Below, piece by piece: positions 1 to 8,343 of a DNA stretch of 31,417 nt (position 1 is its first letter; every line of letters begins with the position of its first letter). The notes beneath the pieces are model-generated. The model was not told the origin of the DNA, ran no database searches, and worked only from the letters and a program-made list of their open reading frames with translations. The position numbers were made by a program, and so were the translations under genes. Source of the DNA: DATBFG01 sp036558645 (GTDB lineage: Bacteria; Acidobacteriota; Terriglobia; Terriglobales; Acidobacteriaceae); NCBI GenBank assembly GCA_036558645.1, contig DATBFG010000060.1, forward strand, positions 1 through 31,417, in the 5' to 3' direction.

Positions 1-83
1 GCCCAGACCATGCCAGCTGTTAAGGCAAGCAGGCCTAGTACAAGCAGGAACCGAGTCAAGGTCTTGCGAAATGCATATTCCAT
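1..83 (-). CDS. N-terminus of a secreted or membrane protein, cut by the window edge
   Basis: Reading leftward, an ATG is preceded by the ribosome binding site AGGAGA eight bases upstream. It opens a frame of 27 codons that continues past the left edge without a stop. The peptide begins MEYAFRKTLTRFLLVLGLLA: a short basic start followed by a leucine-rich hydrophobic stretch. That is the layout of a signal peptide or first membrane helix. Only this leader is visible, so the mature protein and its function cannot be named. It is divergent from the DUF309 gene, and about 280 bases separate the two starts. The good SD and typical leader composition make a real gene likely. Confidence 0.7.
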   Translation of the reverse strand, partial: MEYAFRKTLTRFLLVLGLLALTAGMVW

Positions 84-274
84 TGACTGTTCTCCTAAGT
101 AGTTGAAAAATCTGTGGGAGTAATTACTAAACCTCGTGAAACATGCCGAGTCATGATTCCCGAGCACACCAGATGCTTGACTGAGCAGATAGACAATTGC
201 AACTCACATTCCAAAAATACAGTGTGCAAATCCAACTGTTTCAGTCTGTTACGGACGCGAAACTGCAAAATTTA

Positions 275-302
275 TTGAATTCCGGAGAATATGGGGCAAT
301 AT
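275..302 (+). promoter_or_regulatory. candidate sigma-70-type promoter for the DUF309 gene
   Basis: TTGAAT at 275-280 and CAATAT at 297-302 are separated by 16 bases and face the DUF309 start. The match is partial. The predicted transcription start would fall inside the dyad cluster at 302-343. The rest of the 84-361 gap shows nothing else I can name. Confidence 0.3.
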
Positions 303-343
303 CCCTATGAAATACCGTATACCCCGTAGGGAAAACCCGGTAT
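302..343. repeat. two interleaved inverted repeats upstream of the DUF309 gene
   Basis: TCCCTA (302-307) pairs with TAGGGA (327-332). ATACCG (312-317) pairs with CGGTAT (338-343). The arms are interleaved, so as RNA they would have pseudoknot topology. As DNA they look like a pair of overlapping operator half-sites with TACCC/GGGTA character. The cluster ends 19 bases before the GTG start. Confidence 0.45.
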
Positions 344-361
344 CCGTGGCAAAATTGGGTT

Positions 362-694
362 GTGCTGCATGAGCAGGGATTCGAAGAAGGAGTCAGGCTA
401 CTTAACCGGCAGGAGTTCTACGACGCCCATGAAGTTCTGGAGGACGTCTGGCGGGCGAACAGTGGGCCCGAAAAGCGATTTCTGCAAGGGCTCATCCAAC
501 TGGCGGTAGCACTGCATCACCACAGCCAAGGCAATCTGCGCGGAGCGCGGTCGCTGCTGGTTCGCTCGGCGCGAAACCTGAGCGGGTACGCCGATACGTA
601 CCACGGAATCCAGGTCAGTCGCCTGTTGCAAGAGATAGGAGAATGCGAGCGCGCCCTCGATGCGAATGCTCCCCTGCCGCGCCTAAAGTTGTAA
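362..694 (+). CDS. DUF309 domain protein
   Basis: This 110-residue protein shows the DUF309 signature: FYDAHEVLEDVWR near residues 19-31, then a helical stretch rich in histidine (GLIQLAVALHHHSQGNLRGA, about 43-62). DUF309 proteins are small all-helical proteins of unknown function, and the conserved E/H/W residues suggest a ligand or metal pocket. The length is normal for the family. The start is GTG; I see no clear SD, and no better in-frame start precedes it. The DegT aminotransferase follows on the same strand after 28 bases, so the two may be cotranscribed, but I know of no functional link. The family call is firm; the role is unknown. Confidence 0.85.
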   Translation: MLHEQGFEEGVRLLNRQEFYDAHEVLEDVWRANSGPEKRFLQGLIQLAVALHHHSQGNLRGARSLLVRSARNLSGYADTYHGIQVSRLLQEIGECERALDANAPLPRLKL

Positions 695-722
695 GCAACA
701 CTGATGTAGAATCGCAACTTCC

Positions 723-1913
723 GTGACTCAACGCTCTGTGGCAAACCCGAAGAAATCACAGTCTAGCGCACGAAGGTTCGAGTCAGTTCCCCTGCTCGAT
801 CTACATCGGCAGTACAAGGCAATCCGTCCGGAGGTCCTCACCGCAATTGAGCGGGTTTGCTCGTCCCAGCATTTCATCCTTGGCCCAGAAGTGGAGGCGT
901 TGGAGCGCGAAATTGCTGCCTTTACTGGCACAACGGAGGCCGTAGGCTGCGCTTCCGGCACAGATGCCCTTTGGTTAGCGCTAGTGGCGGCAGGCATCGG
1001 CCCCGGCGATGGGGTTATCACTACGTCATTCAGTTTCTTCGCCTCTTCGAGCGCGATTGTGCGTGCCGGAGCTCGCCCCGTCCTTGTTGACATCGAGCCC
1101 GACACTTTGAACCTTGATCCAGCTCTCGTGACGAATGCGCTGCGTTCTCCACAGTCCTCGAACGTGAAAGCGATCTTGCCGGTTCACCTATATGGCCAAT
1201 GTGTAGACATGGATCGTTTTGGTGATATCTCGGAGGAGTTTCGCGTGCCAATACTCGAGGACGCGGCACAGGCCATAGGGGCCAAGTGGAAAAACCGACT
1301 GGCGGGATCGCTCGGCACCGTTGCCGCTTTCAGTTTCTATCCGACGAAGAACCTTAGCGCATATGGTGAGGCGGGGATTGTGACTACTTCAGACTCGAAA
1401 ATGGCGGAGCACATGCGCAGGCTACGCTCCCATGGAAGCCCACGGCGCTACCTGCACGAAGAGTTTGGCTGGAACGCTCGCATGGATGCGATCCAGGCCG
1501 CAGTTTTAAGGGTGAAGCTGAAGCACATTGACACCTGGAACGAAAAACGCCGGCATCATGCGGCAAAGTATGATGGCTTGTTTGAGGCTTCCGGTCTGGT
1601 TTCTCATGGCGAGCCGATCCAACTTCCAACGCGCACAAGCGGCGCTTACCACGTTTTTCATCAGTACGTGGTGCGGGCCCAGCGAAGGGACGAACTCAGG
1701 AAATTTTTGAGTGACCGCCAGATCGGGACGGAGGTTTACTATCCGATCCCGCTCCATCTGCAACCTTGTTTCGGGTACCTGGGTTACAAGCTTGGGGACC
1801 TTCCCGAGTGTGAGCGCGCCGCGAAGGACGTCATGGCGTTACCCATGTTCCCGGAGCTAACAAGTGCGGAACAGGAATGGGTGGTGGAAAGCATTGCAGA
1901 ATTTTACTCCTAA
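723..1913 (+). CDS. DegT/DnrJ/EryC1/StrS family PLP-dependent aminotransferase
   Basis: A 396-residue fold-type I PLP enzyme of the nucleotide-sugar aminotransferase family. The family usually transfers an amino group from glutamate to a keto-sugar nucleotide for surface polysaccharide or glycan building. Visible landmarks: the substrate/PLP loop GCASGTDAL (75-83), the pyridoxal-ring aspartate in EDAAQAIGA (D180), and the Schiff-base lysine in SFYPTKNL (K209). The C-terminal MPMFPELT-type segment is also typical. The length is normal. The start is GTG without a strong SD; a second GTG five codons on is an alternative, and the first 20 residues look dispensable. No other sugar-nucleotide genes lie nearby, so the substrate cannot be inferred. 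Confidence 0.9.
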   Translation: MTQRSVANPKKSQSSARRFESVPLLDLHRQYKAIRPEVLTAIERVCSSQHFILGPEVEALEREIAAFTGTTEAVGCASGTDALWLALVAAGIGPGDGVITTSFSFFASSSAIVRAGARPVLVDIEPDTLNLDPALVTNALRSPQSSNVKAILPVHLYGQCVDMDRFGDISEEFRVPILEDAAQAIGAKWKNRLAGSLGTVAAFSFYPTKNLSAYGEAGIVTTSDSKMAEHMRRLRSHGSPRRYLHEEFGWNARMDAIQAAVLRVKLKHIDTWNEKRRHHAAKYDGLFEASGLVSHGEPIQLPTRTSGAYHVFHQYVVRAQRRDELRKFLSDRQIGTEVYYPIPLHLQPCFGYLGYKLGDLPECERAAKDVMALPMFPELTSAEQEWVVESIAEFYS

Positions 1914-1932
1914 GACGTTTATACGCAGGCCG

Positions 1933-2994
1933 CTACTGTTTCCGTTGTTTCTGCCGCGCAGATGGCGTCTGCTTTTCCTCACCAGGTGCGAAAACGCGTC
2001 GTACGATGGGTGTGTTTAGCTTATACTTGCGCTCCAGCGTTGCTCCGTTAACGTCCTTAATCCGCAGAACAAAAGTCGGCAGCATTCCTTCCTTTTCAAA
2101 GTTTTCCTGTGCTACGGTGACTGGCAGAACACCGTTGAGATTACGTTCGCGGTAGGCAGTCTCATACCGATGCCGCTTTACATTCCAGGTGAAGACGCGC
2201 ACCTGTTCGTAATCGAAGGGCATGCCATCTTTGTTTTCATTCAAGAGAACTAGATATTGCGGAACCCTTCGGTCACCATCCGTGACTTGATCCAACATAA
2301 AGAAGGCGACGATGCGCTGGCCCTCGGCGTATTGCGCCACCTCAAGGGGAATGTCTACATCGATCATGCGCCCCAAAACCCATCCACACCGCGACGCCGA
2401 ATCACGTATGAGCCACCAGTCTTCGAGAACTGGCTTCGTCGGAGATCCCTTTTGATTGCCAGTCGTCTTGGCGGGCATCGCCATGCCGGGTTTTTCTGCA
2501 ATCTCTCGCTTGAGTAGCGAAACCCTCGAGTCCCGGTTGAGTTGGTAGAGATGTTCCGTATCTCGTCCGGGCGTCAGGTGCAAGTTGGTGTCATTGCGGG
2601 TTACTCCGGTGGCTTGCGGAAGCAAATTCTGCGCCTCCTGAGTTAACTTTTGAAAGCCATCAAATACCTGTTGGTTAACCAGGTTGCGCTGCTCGACCCA
2701 GCCTTCCGAACCATCTTCTGCGCGGACACGAGCAAATCGGCGATCCCGCTCCAACACCTGTAGCCGGTCGCCGTTCTTTACCACTCCAGTTTTTGTGTAG
2801 ATGGTTGCGACACGATCACGCAAGAAAGTCTGCGGCGCGGAAACGTAGACGATCTCCTGCTGCTTGCTTCCTCGACCGCAGCCGAGGATCAGCAGGAGAG
2901 GCAGCAGACTTACGGCGAGGAATCTCAGGCGGTAATTCACAGGCCCCGCAAACAAATATAACGCAGCGTCGTGCTTAAGTTTTATTTCCCTCAT
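1933..2994 (-). CDS. lipoprotein with two bacterial SH3-like domains
   Basis: An exported protein with a hydrophobic leader ending LLLILGCGRG, a plausible lipobox with the lipidated cysteine around residue 39. One SH3b-like module follows at about 50-110 (GDRLQVLERDRRFARVRAEDGSEGWVEQRNL). A second lies at about 130-215 and ends EDWWLIRDSASRCGWVLGRM. The C-terminal third is beta-rich and not recognisable. SH3b domains in exported proteins usually bind peptidoglycan or mediate protein contacts. The ATG start chosen overlaps the phosphofructokinase gene by 20 bases and adds 18 residues before the leader. A GTG at 2940 gives a more normal 21-residue lipoprotein signal and may be the true start. 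The gene is likely cotranscribed with pfkA. Confidence 0.75.
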   Translation of the reverse strand: MREIKLKHDAALYLFAGPVNYRLRFLAVSLLPLLLILGCGRGSKQQEIVYVSAPQTFLRDRVATIYTKTGVVKNGDRLQVLERDRRFARVRAEDGSEGWVEQRNLVNQQVFDGFQKLTQEAQNLLPQATGVTRNDTNLHLTPGRDTEHLYQLNRDSRVSLLKREIAEKPGMAMPAKTTGNQKGSPTKPVLEDWWLIRDSASRCGWVLGRMIDVDIPLEVAQYAEGQRIVAFFMLDQVTDGDRRVPQYLVLLNENKDGMPFDYEQVRVFTWNVKRHRYETAYRERNLNGVLPVTVAQENFEKEGMLPTFVLRIKDVNGATLERKYKLNTPIVRRVFAPGEEKQTPSARQKQRKQ

Positions 2995-4054
2995 CGCCGA
3001 AACAGATACCGATGGCCCTGGCCGTCCGGACCATGTCGCCGTTCGGCGGTACAGCTTTCATCTGTCCAATCGCGTCGGCGATATCAACGGCAGTAATCTT
3101 TTCCTGGTGCAACCTCACCATTTTCCCGAAGCCTCCTTCGGCCAGTAGATCCACGGCAGCGACGCCAAAACGCGTTGCCAGCACTCGATCGAAAGGGGTC
3201 GGCGAACCTCCACGCTGAATGTGGCCTAACACACTGACTCTCACTTCCTTGTGGGCCGTGAGAGCAATACCATCGCCAATCAGATTTCCGACCGTTCCAC
3301 CGCGTGACATGTGCTCAAGTTCCGAGGGCAGCCTTGTTCCCTCAGCCACAACGACGATCGTGAAGTGCTTGCCATAGCTTTCACGGCGCGCCACATAATC
3401 CGCGACATTCTGCAGCGTGAATGGAATCTCGGGGATAAGGATGACGTGGGCGCCACCAGCGATGCCAGCGTGCAAAGCGATCCAGCCTGCATCTCTACCC
3501 ATCACTTCGACGACCATGATGCGATGGTGAGACTCACCCGTGGTGTGAATCTTGTCGATGCACTCGGTGGCGGTGTGAACCGCGGTATCGAAGCCAAAGG
3601 TTAGTTCCGTAGCCGATAGATCATTGTCGATTGTCTTGGGGACCCCGACAATCTTCATTCCCTTGCGAAACAAATCGAGAGCGATCTTTTGCGAACCATC
3701 GCCACCAATGCTGATGATCGCGTCTATGCCGAGTTGCTTGGCGTTGTAAATGACCTGACTGGAAATATCCTTTTCGACGTCACAGCCGCTTTCGACCGTC
3801 TTGTAGCAAAACGGATTTCCGCGGTTGGTGGTGCCGAGGATCGTTCCGCCGCGCGGCAGTATGCCGCTAACGTCCTTCAGTGTGAGTTCGCGGGAACGCT
3901 CCGGCCAGATCAGTCCATCGAAGCCGTCCGGAATGCCGATCACCTTCCACTTGTACTTCAGCACTGCTGACTTCACAGCGGCGCGAATAACCGCATTGAG
4001 GCCGGGAGCGTCGCCGCCACCGGTGCCAATTCCGATACAACGAATATCGCACAT
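2975..4054 (-). CDS. pfkA: 6-phosphofructokinase
   Basis: Phosphorylates fructose 6-phosphate to the 1,6-bisphosphate, the committed step of glycolysis, in the cytoplasm. The 359 residues carry all the family blocks: GGGDAPGLNAVIR (12-24), GGDGS (117-121), PKTIDND with catalytic aspartates D143 and D145, and MGRDAGW (185-191). Glycine at position 120, where PPi-dependent enzymes have aspartate, indicates ATP use. Lysine K140, in place of the glycine of E. coli PfkA, is the state seen in the actinomycete-type (group III) enzymes and PPi enzymes. I therefore read it as an ATP enzyme of the mixed subgroup. It is followed by the SH3 lipoprotein gene with overlap. No clear SD is visible before the ATG. 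Confidence 0.93.
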   Translation of the reverse strand: MCDIRCIGIGTGGGDAPGLNAVIRAAVKSAVLKYKWKVIGIPDGFDGLIWPERSRELTLKDVSGILPRGGTILGTTNRGNPFCYKTVESGCDVEKDISSQVIYNAKQLGIDAIISIGGDGSQKIALDLFRKGMKIVGVPKTIDNDLSATELTFGFDTAVHTATECIDKIHTTGESHHRIMVVEVMGRDAGWIALHAGIAGGAHVILIPEIPFTLQNVADYVARRESYGKHFTIVVVAEGTRLPSELEHMSRGGTVGNLIGDGIALTAHKEVRVSVLGHIQRGGSPTPFDRVLATRFGVAAVDLLAEGGFGKMVRLHQEKITAVDIADAIGQMKAVPPNGDMVRTARAIGICFGDEGNKT

Positions 4055-4156
4055 GATGATTTCAGCGCCTGTATTAGCGCTATTTCGATCTTATCGTTGG
4101 AAGAATGGCTGGAAACCGTTACGGAAGGCCCAAGTTGTCAGAAAGGTGTCAAAGTG

Positions 4157-4192
4157 GAACTGGCCGGCGAGCACCTCGCCGGCCACGAGTTC
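4157..4192 (-). terminator. strong hairpin just after the Ig-like lipoprotein gene
   Basis: TGGCCGGCGAG and CTCGCCGGCCA form a perfect 11-base-pair GC-rich stem with a three-base loop (4161-4185). Outer GAAC/GTTC arms extend it. It begins directly after the stop codon of the leftward Ig-like gene. There is only a weak T-rich tail (CCACTTTGAC), so it may act as a terminator or as a 3'-end protecting hairpin. Confidence 0.55.
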
Positions 4193-4848
4193 TATTGAAC
4201 CGTTAGCGTCGCAGTATCGGTGAAGGTCTGGCTGTTAGCGACGTACGTTGCAGTAATTGTGTACGTACCAATCGGAGTTGCACTTGTCGTTGTCACGATG
4301 ACCGGACTCGTCAAAGGACTAAATGAAATCGTGGATTCAGTCGTACCGCCGGTGTTGGTCGCAGTCCAAGTCGCGCTGGCGGTGATATCAACGGGTGGAC
4401 CTCCGGAAACAGTCGCAGCCGCGGTGAAGGTCGTCGTACCGCCAGCAAACACGTTCTGCGTATTTGGAGAAATCGTGATCGCCGTAACGTTGTTGAGGGC
4501 GATCGTAATTGCCGTTGTACCTGTAATTGCGCCTTGGGATGCGGTGATATTCGCGGTACCGGGAGCTGCACCGGTTACCAGCCCTCCGGTATTGATGTCG
4601 GCTACTGACGTGTCGTCGGACGACCAGAAAACGTTGCTACTCAGCGTCTTGGTGCTACCGTCATCAAAATTCCCAATAGCAGCCATCTGCAAGGTATTTC
4701 CCTGCTGGATGGTCGCATTTTGAGGTCCGACAGTGATCGAGTTCAGTTGCGGATCTTGGAAAAAACCTCGGCAACTCACGGCCATTGCGACTGACAAGAG
4801 CGCAGTCACAGACAGCCCTATCTGCAGTTTTCTTTTGACACTCACCAT
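4192..4848 (-). CDS. lipoprotein with bacterial Ig-like (BIG2) domain
   Basis: A 218-residue exported protein. A basic start and hydrophobic core end in AVSC, a lipobox with the lipidated cysteine near residue 26. The mature part begins with a BIG2-type module (about 35-115; QLNSITVGPQNATIQQGNTLQMAAIGNFDDGSTK and later VADINTGGLVTGAAPGTANITAS). A second Ig-like module (about 118-218) is rich in threonine and ends TATLTVQ. Such domains act as spacers or adhesive modules on the cell surface; a partner cannot be inferred. It is transcribed alone, from the divergent region shared with the M28 peptidase, and is followed by a strong hairpin. The start codon has no evident SD; GTG one codon later is equally possible. 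Confidence 0.85.
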   Translation of the reverse strand: MVSVKRKLQIGLSVTALLSVAMAVSCRGFFQDPQLNSITVGPQNATIQQGNTLQMAAIGNFDDGSTKTLSSNVFWSSDDTSVADINTGGLVTGAAPGTANITASQGAITGTTAITIALNNVTAITISPNTQNVFAGGTTTFTAAATVSGGPPVDITASATWTATNTGGTTESTISFSPLTSPVIVTTTSATPIGTYTITATYVANSQTFTDTATLTVQ

Positions 4849-4905
4849 TCGTTACAAGCCCCGGAGCCTAGTCTTTTCAACATCATCCGCATGTGGCGTT
4901 AAGAG

Positions 4906-4924
4906 AATTGTATCAGAGACAATT
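4906..4924 (-). promoter_or_regulatory. dyad overlapping a candidate -10 box of the Ig-like lipoprotein gene
   Basis: AATTGT and ACAATT form a six-base inverted repeat around a seven-base spacer. Read leftward, the left arm contains TACAAT (positions 4907-4912), a good -10 hexamer about 60 bases before the start codon. The -35 is poor (T-rich only). The rest of the 4849-5092 divergent gap holds nothing further I can support. Confidence 0.35.
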
Positions 4925-5092
4925 TCATCAAAAAGGGTCTTGGACGCCCTAAGAACCCCTCCTGCCACGTTCCTTCCAATAACCTCATGATCGCTGAAAT
5001 CCGGCTGCCTTGCAGAGAAAAACGAGCTCCATGGCCGCCTCGGAAGCCCTCGCCTAATAATCTCTATCATCTGCTAGGCTACAAAGCATTCC

Positions 5093-6532
5093 ATGAATCG
5101 ACCACGATTTCACATTACTCTTGTCACTATTCTCTTGCTCAAACCGGTCTTTGCGCAGGTCTCCAAGCCAAGCCCGTCCCCCCACCCAGAACCCCTCGCC
5201 AAGGTTTGCGCCCCTTGCATCCGCGCACACGAGGAATTTCTTGCCTCCGACGCCCTCAATGGCCGAGGGAGTGCCACGCATGACGAGTTGGTTGCAGCGA
5301 CATATATCGCCTCCGTGCTGCGCCAATACGGGATCAAACCTGCCGGGGATGGAGGCAGTTATTTGCAGCGAGTGCCACTAGTCCGCCGCAAATTCGCGGG
5401 GTCTCCCTCGTTACAGGTAGAAGGCCGAGCTGACGAGATCACCCTCAAGCATGGAACTGATGTTCTGTTCTTGCACGCCGGAGGAAGCGAGGTACACGGC
5501 CCCTTACAAAAGATCGAGGTCGGGGGCGAAGCGACACCACAAATAACGAAGGGTGCCATCGTATTAGTGAAGGCCCGAGATAACAAAGTACCTTCGGGTC
5601 AAGCAGACAAATTGTTGGAGGCTGGCGCTGCTGCTGTCTTGCTACCTGAGAATCAGCGTTACCGTTCGCACTGGGACGCAATCAAGCAAAGTCTCTTTTC
5701 CGAAGCCCCGGAATTGGCAGATGCAAGCGGAATGAACTCAGAGGATCAGTCGACCCTCATCGTTCTGAGTACCGACGCCGCCAAGAAACTGAGTGCCTTG
5801 CCTGACGGAACCAACCTAAAAATTCTGGCTGCGATGGAAAGGCCTGAGCTGGCAAGCTCGTGGAACGCCATAGGCAAGATTCGCGGACGCGACCCTAAAC
5901 TGCGCGACTCCGCGATACTGCTCTCAGCTCACCTCGATCACCTTGGAGTAGGCGAAGCGGTTAAACAGGACAACATTTACAACGGCGCTGATGATGATGC
6001 CTCCGGTACAACTGCCGTGCTCGAATTGGCACGAGTGCTCGGGGCAGGCCTCACGCCTCGCCGGACGGTCATCTTCGCCTTGTTCGGAAGTGAGGAACTC
6101 GGCGGCATTGGTTCAACATACTTCCGCGAGCACCCGCCGATCTCACTTGAAAACATCTCCGCAAATCTTGAATTCGAAATGATCGGACGCCCCGATCCGG
6201 CAGTGCCAGCCGGCACCCTATGGCTGACCGGGTGGGAGCGCTCGAACCTTGGTCCGATTATGGCAGCACATGGAGCGCACTTAGTGGGAGATCCACACCC
6301 CGAACAAAACTTCTTCGCGCGCTCCGACAACTTTCTTCTCGCACAAAAAGGAGTCGTCGCGCAGACGATTTCAAGTTATGGCATGCATAGTGATTATCAC
6401 CAGCCCAGTGACGATGTCGCGCACCTCGATTTCAAACACATGGACAACGCGATCGAGTCGCTAATAAGACCAATTGGCTGGCTCGCAAATTCAAGTTTCA
6501 AACCGGAGTGGAAGCCTGGCGGACAACCCTAG
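5093..6532 (+). CDS. secreted M28-family zinc aminopeptidase with PA domain
   Basis: A 479-residue exported peptidase with a cleavable leader (residues 1-21, ending VFAQ). A protease-associated (PA) insertion occupies about 125-250, and the M28 catalytic domain about 258-465. The co-catalytic zinc ligands can be read off: H280 in SAHLDHLG, the central aspartate of GADDDASG (near 301), the catalytic/ligand pair E334-E335 in GSEELG, and H436 in DYHQPSD. The ligand usually supplied by aspartate in an NLDMIGR-type motif is replaced by NLEFEMIGR, making E362 the likely ligand. The family releases N-terminal amino acids from peptides outside the cytoplasm. It is a single-gene unit, divergent from the Ig-like lipoprotein, with no strong SD. 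Confidence 0.9.
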   Translation: MNRPRFHITLVTILLLKPVFAQVSKPSPSPHPEPLAKVCAPCIRAHEEFLASDALNGRGSATHDELVAATYIASVLRQYGIKPAGDGGSYLQRVPLVRRKFAGSPSLQVEGRADEITLKHGTDVLFLHAGGSEVHGPLQKIEVGGEATPQITKGAIVLVKARDNKVPSGQADKLLEAGAAAVLLPENQRYRSHWDAIKQSLFSEAPELADASGMNSEDQSTLIVLSTDAAKKLSALPDGTNLKILAAMERPELASSWNAIGKIRGRDPKLRDSAILLSAHLDHLGVGEAVKQDNIYNGADDDASGTTAVLELARVLGAGLTPRRTVIFALFGSEELGGIGSTYFREHPPISLENISANLEFEMIGRPDPAVPAGTLWLTGWERSNLGPIMAAHGAHLVGDPHPEQNFFARSDNFLLAQKGVVAQTISSYGMHSDYHQPSDDVAHLDFKHMDNAIESLIRPIGWLANSSFKPEWKPGGQP

Positions 6533-6580
6533 AATATCCGCACTCGGGAAGCCTTTTTCGATTGGGTGGGGCGTGACGTT

Positions 6581-7015
6581 CTAATTTGCCCTTTTTGCCT
6601 TAATGATTTTCTCGTCGATTGGCTTTCTTCCGGCGAATCCCTCACTCGGCGTGTGCCAGTGAGTAATACCCTTCTCGCCTAATTTCCAGCACAGCAGTAT
6701 GATCCGCCCATCCACTTCGCAGGGAAAATCGAGGAGGCCGATATCGAGGTCTTTGACCTGAACACCGGTGGCATCGATTTCTGCAACCGCATCTTTCACA
6801 GCCTGGACGCTCTTCTCGCGTTCGGCTTTCCTACGCGCGACTTGGACGATATTCACAAAGACCCCACCACTTAGAAAAACTTTGTGCGCCAGTTCTTGGA
6901 ACTCGTTATCAACAGCCTCAACTAGCTTCTTGCCGTCGATCGCTGTACGTAATAGCGATTCAAGAACGGGAAGCAGAGATTGTGCCTCTTGCAGAGTAAA
7001 TGTACGGTCTGACAT
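6581..7015 (-). CDS. DUF2203 domain protein
   Basis: A 144-residue cytoplasmic protein matching the DUF2203 pattern. The N-terminus FTLQEAQSLLPVLESLL leads into a charged helical hairpin (20-90). A C-terminal signature follows: LLDFPCEVDGRIILLCWKLGEKGITHWHTPSEGFAGRKPI (96-135). The conserved LLDFP, LCW and HWH elements suggest a ligand site, but the family has no established function. The gene is convergent with the M28 peptidase, with 48 bases between the stops. The 206 bases upstream contain only a small perfect hairpin, TAGGGT-GCT-ACCCTA at 7068-7082, and no convincing promoter. The family call is reliable; nothing in the neighbourhood explains its job. Confidence 0.85.
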   Translation of the reverse strand: MSDRTFTLQEAQSLLPVLESLLRTAIDGKKLVEAVDNEFQELAHKVFLSGGVFVNIVQVARRKAEREKSVQAVKDAVAEIDATGVQVKDLDIGLLDFPCEVDGRIILLCWKLGEKGITHWHTPSEGFAGRKPIDEKIIKAKRAN

Positions 7016-7221
7016 GGCTCGTTTGCCTATAGTCTAATTCATTTGGGAAGCGAGGATTGCTGGGTTTTAGGGTGCTACCCTATCCCGTCGGTGATTGCGT
7101 GAAGTGCCTATCTTGGAGGCCAATCCCGAGGACAGAAACGGAAAGCTTTGAACTCTCAGTGGCTTATTTGAAAAAACCAATCGGGGTATTAGGGGACCGC
7201 CTGCCACCAATCACGGTTCGC

Positions 7222-8337
7222 TTACGAAATCTCCAGCATTCGGTCGAGAGCTACTCGCGCCCAATATTTGACGTCCTCTTTGACCTGAATGCGATTCACC
7301 ACATGGCCATCGGCCAGGTTCTCGAGTGCCCAGCAGAGGTGTTGTGGGGAAATGCGGAACATGGTCGTGCACAGGCAGCCTGAGTCATCCAGGGTAATGA
7401 CCTTCTTTCCTTCCGACGCGAATTCCTTGCCCATTCGATTTACGAGGTGAATCTCCGTGCCGACGGCAAACATGGTACCCGAAGGAGCCTGCTTGATCAT
7501 TTTCAGCAGACCTTCTGTAGACCCGATTCCATCAGCTTTCTGACAGACCTCCCAGCGGCATTCCGGATGCACAATCACGCGAATACCGGGATACTTTGCT
7601 CGTACATTGTCCACGTGCTCAGGCAAAAAGCGCTGATGAACGGAACAATGCCCCTTCCACAAGATCACCTTGGCGTCACGCAACTTTTCCGGTGTCACTC
7701 CGCCGTTAATCATGTAGGGATCCCAAACCACCATCTGATTCAACGGAATACCCATCGCGAAGCCAGTATTGCGTCCGAGGTGTTGGTCGGGAAGAAAGAG
7801 GATTTTCGAGTTCTTGGCAAATGCCCAATTGAATGCACCGGCAGCATTCGAAGAGGTGCAAACCACTCCGCCACGTTCGCCGCAAAAGGCTTTGATGGCG
7901 GCGGTCGAGTTCATGTATGTGATCGGCGTGATACCTTCGCCGGGATCGCTCGTCAGGCCGGCCCTAATCAGATTTTCCCAGCAATCCTCTACCTGCGTGA
8001 TCTCGGCCATGTCTGCCATGGAACAACCAGCATTGAGATCTGGGAGAATTGTGACCTGTCCTGGATGGGCCAGAATGTCCGCGCTTTCAGCCATGAAGTG
8101 AACACCGCAAAATACGATGTATTTGCCGGCGGCTGCCGCGGCCCGCTGTGAGAGCTTGTAAGAGTCACCACGAAAATCGGCAAAGCGTATGACTTCGTCT
8201 CGCTGATAGTGATGGCCAAGAACGACGCATTCGCGGCCTAGCGCTTCGCGCGCGGCGGCAATGCGCACATCCATCGTATGATCCGGCTGAACTAAATAAT
8301 CTTCTAAACTACAAACCGATGCTGTAGCCAATGTCAT
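7222..8337 (-). CDS. nadA: quinolinate synthase
   Basis: Condenses iminoaspartate with dihydroxyacetone phosphate to give quinolinate in de novo NAD synthesis, using an oxygen-sensitive [4Fe-4S] cluster. The 371 residues show the family blocks GHHYQRDEVIRFADFRGDS (41-59), FCGVHFMAE (77-85), PDLNAGCSMADM (99-110) and HPECRWEV (257-264). The C-terminus has GCLCTTMFRISP (320-331). The cluster ligands are probably C105, C260 and C321 or C323. The frame is the long (about 370-residue) bacterial type. The ATG stands only two bases after GGAG; an in-frame TTG two codons downstream would have normal SD spacing and may be used. The gene sits alone; nadB and nadC are not in the window. Its leader is an NAD+-sensing RNA, implying feedback control by the pathway product. 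Confidence 0.96.
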   Translation of the reverse strand: MTLATASVCSLEDYLVQPDHTMDVRIAAAREALGRECVVLGHHYQRDEVIRFADFRGDSYKLSQRAAAAAGKYIVFCGVHFMAESADILAHPGQVTILPDLNAGCSMADMAEITQVEDCWENLIRAGLTSDPGEGITPITYMNSTAAIKAFCGERGGVVCTSSNAAGAFNWAFAKNSKILFLPDQHLGRNTGFAMGIPLNQMVVWDPYMINGGVTPEKLRDAKVILWKGHCSVHQRFLPEHVDNVRAKYPGIRVIVHPECRWEVCQKADGIGSTEGLLKMIKQAPSGTMFAVGTEIHLVNRMGKEFASEGKKVITLDDSGCLCTTMFRISPQHLCWALENLADGHVVNRIQVKEDVKYWARVALDRMLEIS

Positions 8338-8343
8338 CTCTCC

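Noticed and set aside
346..363. A sigma-54 promoter-like TGGC before DUF309
   Set aside because: The GC element is missing at the required spacing of ten bases after GG.
4220..4723. A 167-codon hydrophobic frame on the plus strand resembling a membrane protein
   Set aside because: It is the complement of the threonine/alanine-rich Ig-like lipoprotein; valine-rich shadows are expected opposite such codons.
7068..7082. TAGGGT-GCT-ACCCTA hairpin as a terminator of nadA
   Set aside because: It is about 140 bases past the stop and is followed by A, not T, on the nadA strand; kept only as a minor structural note.
7447..8151. A 234-codon open frame on the plus strand
   Set aside because: It lies entirely antisense to nadA, whose motifs are unmistakable; the translated protein has no coherent domain and no SD.
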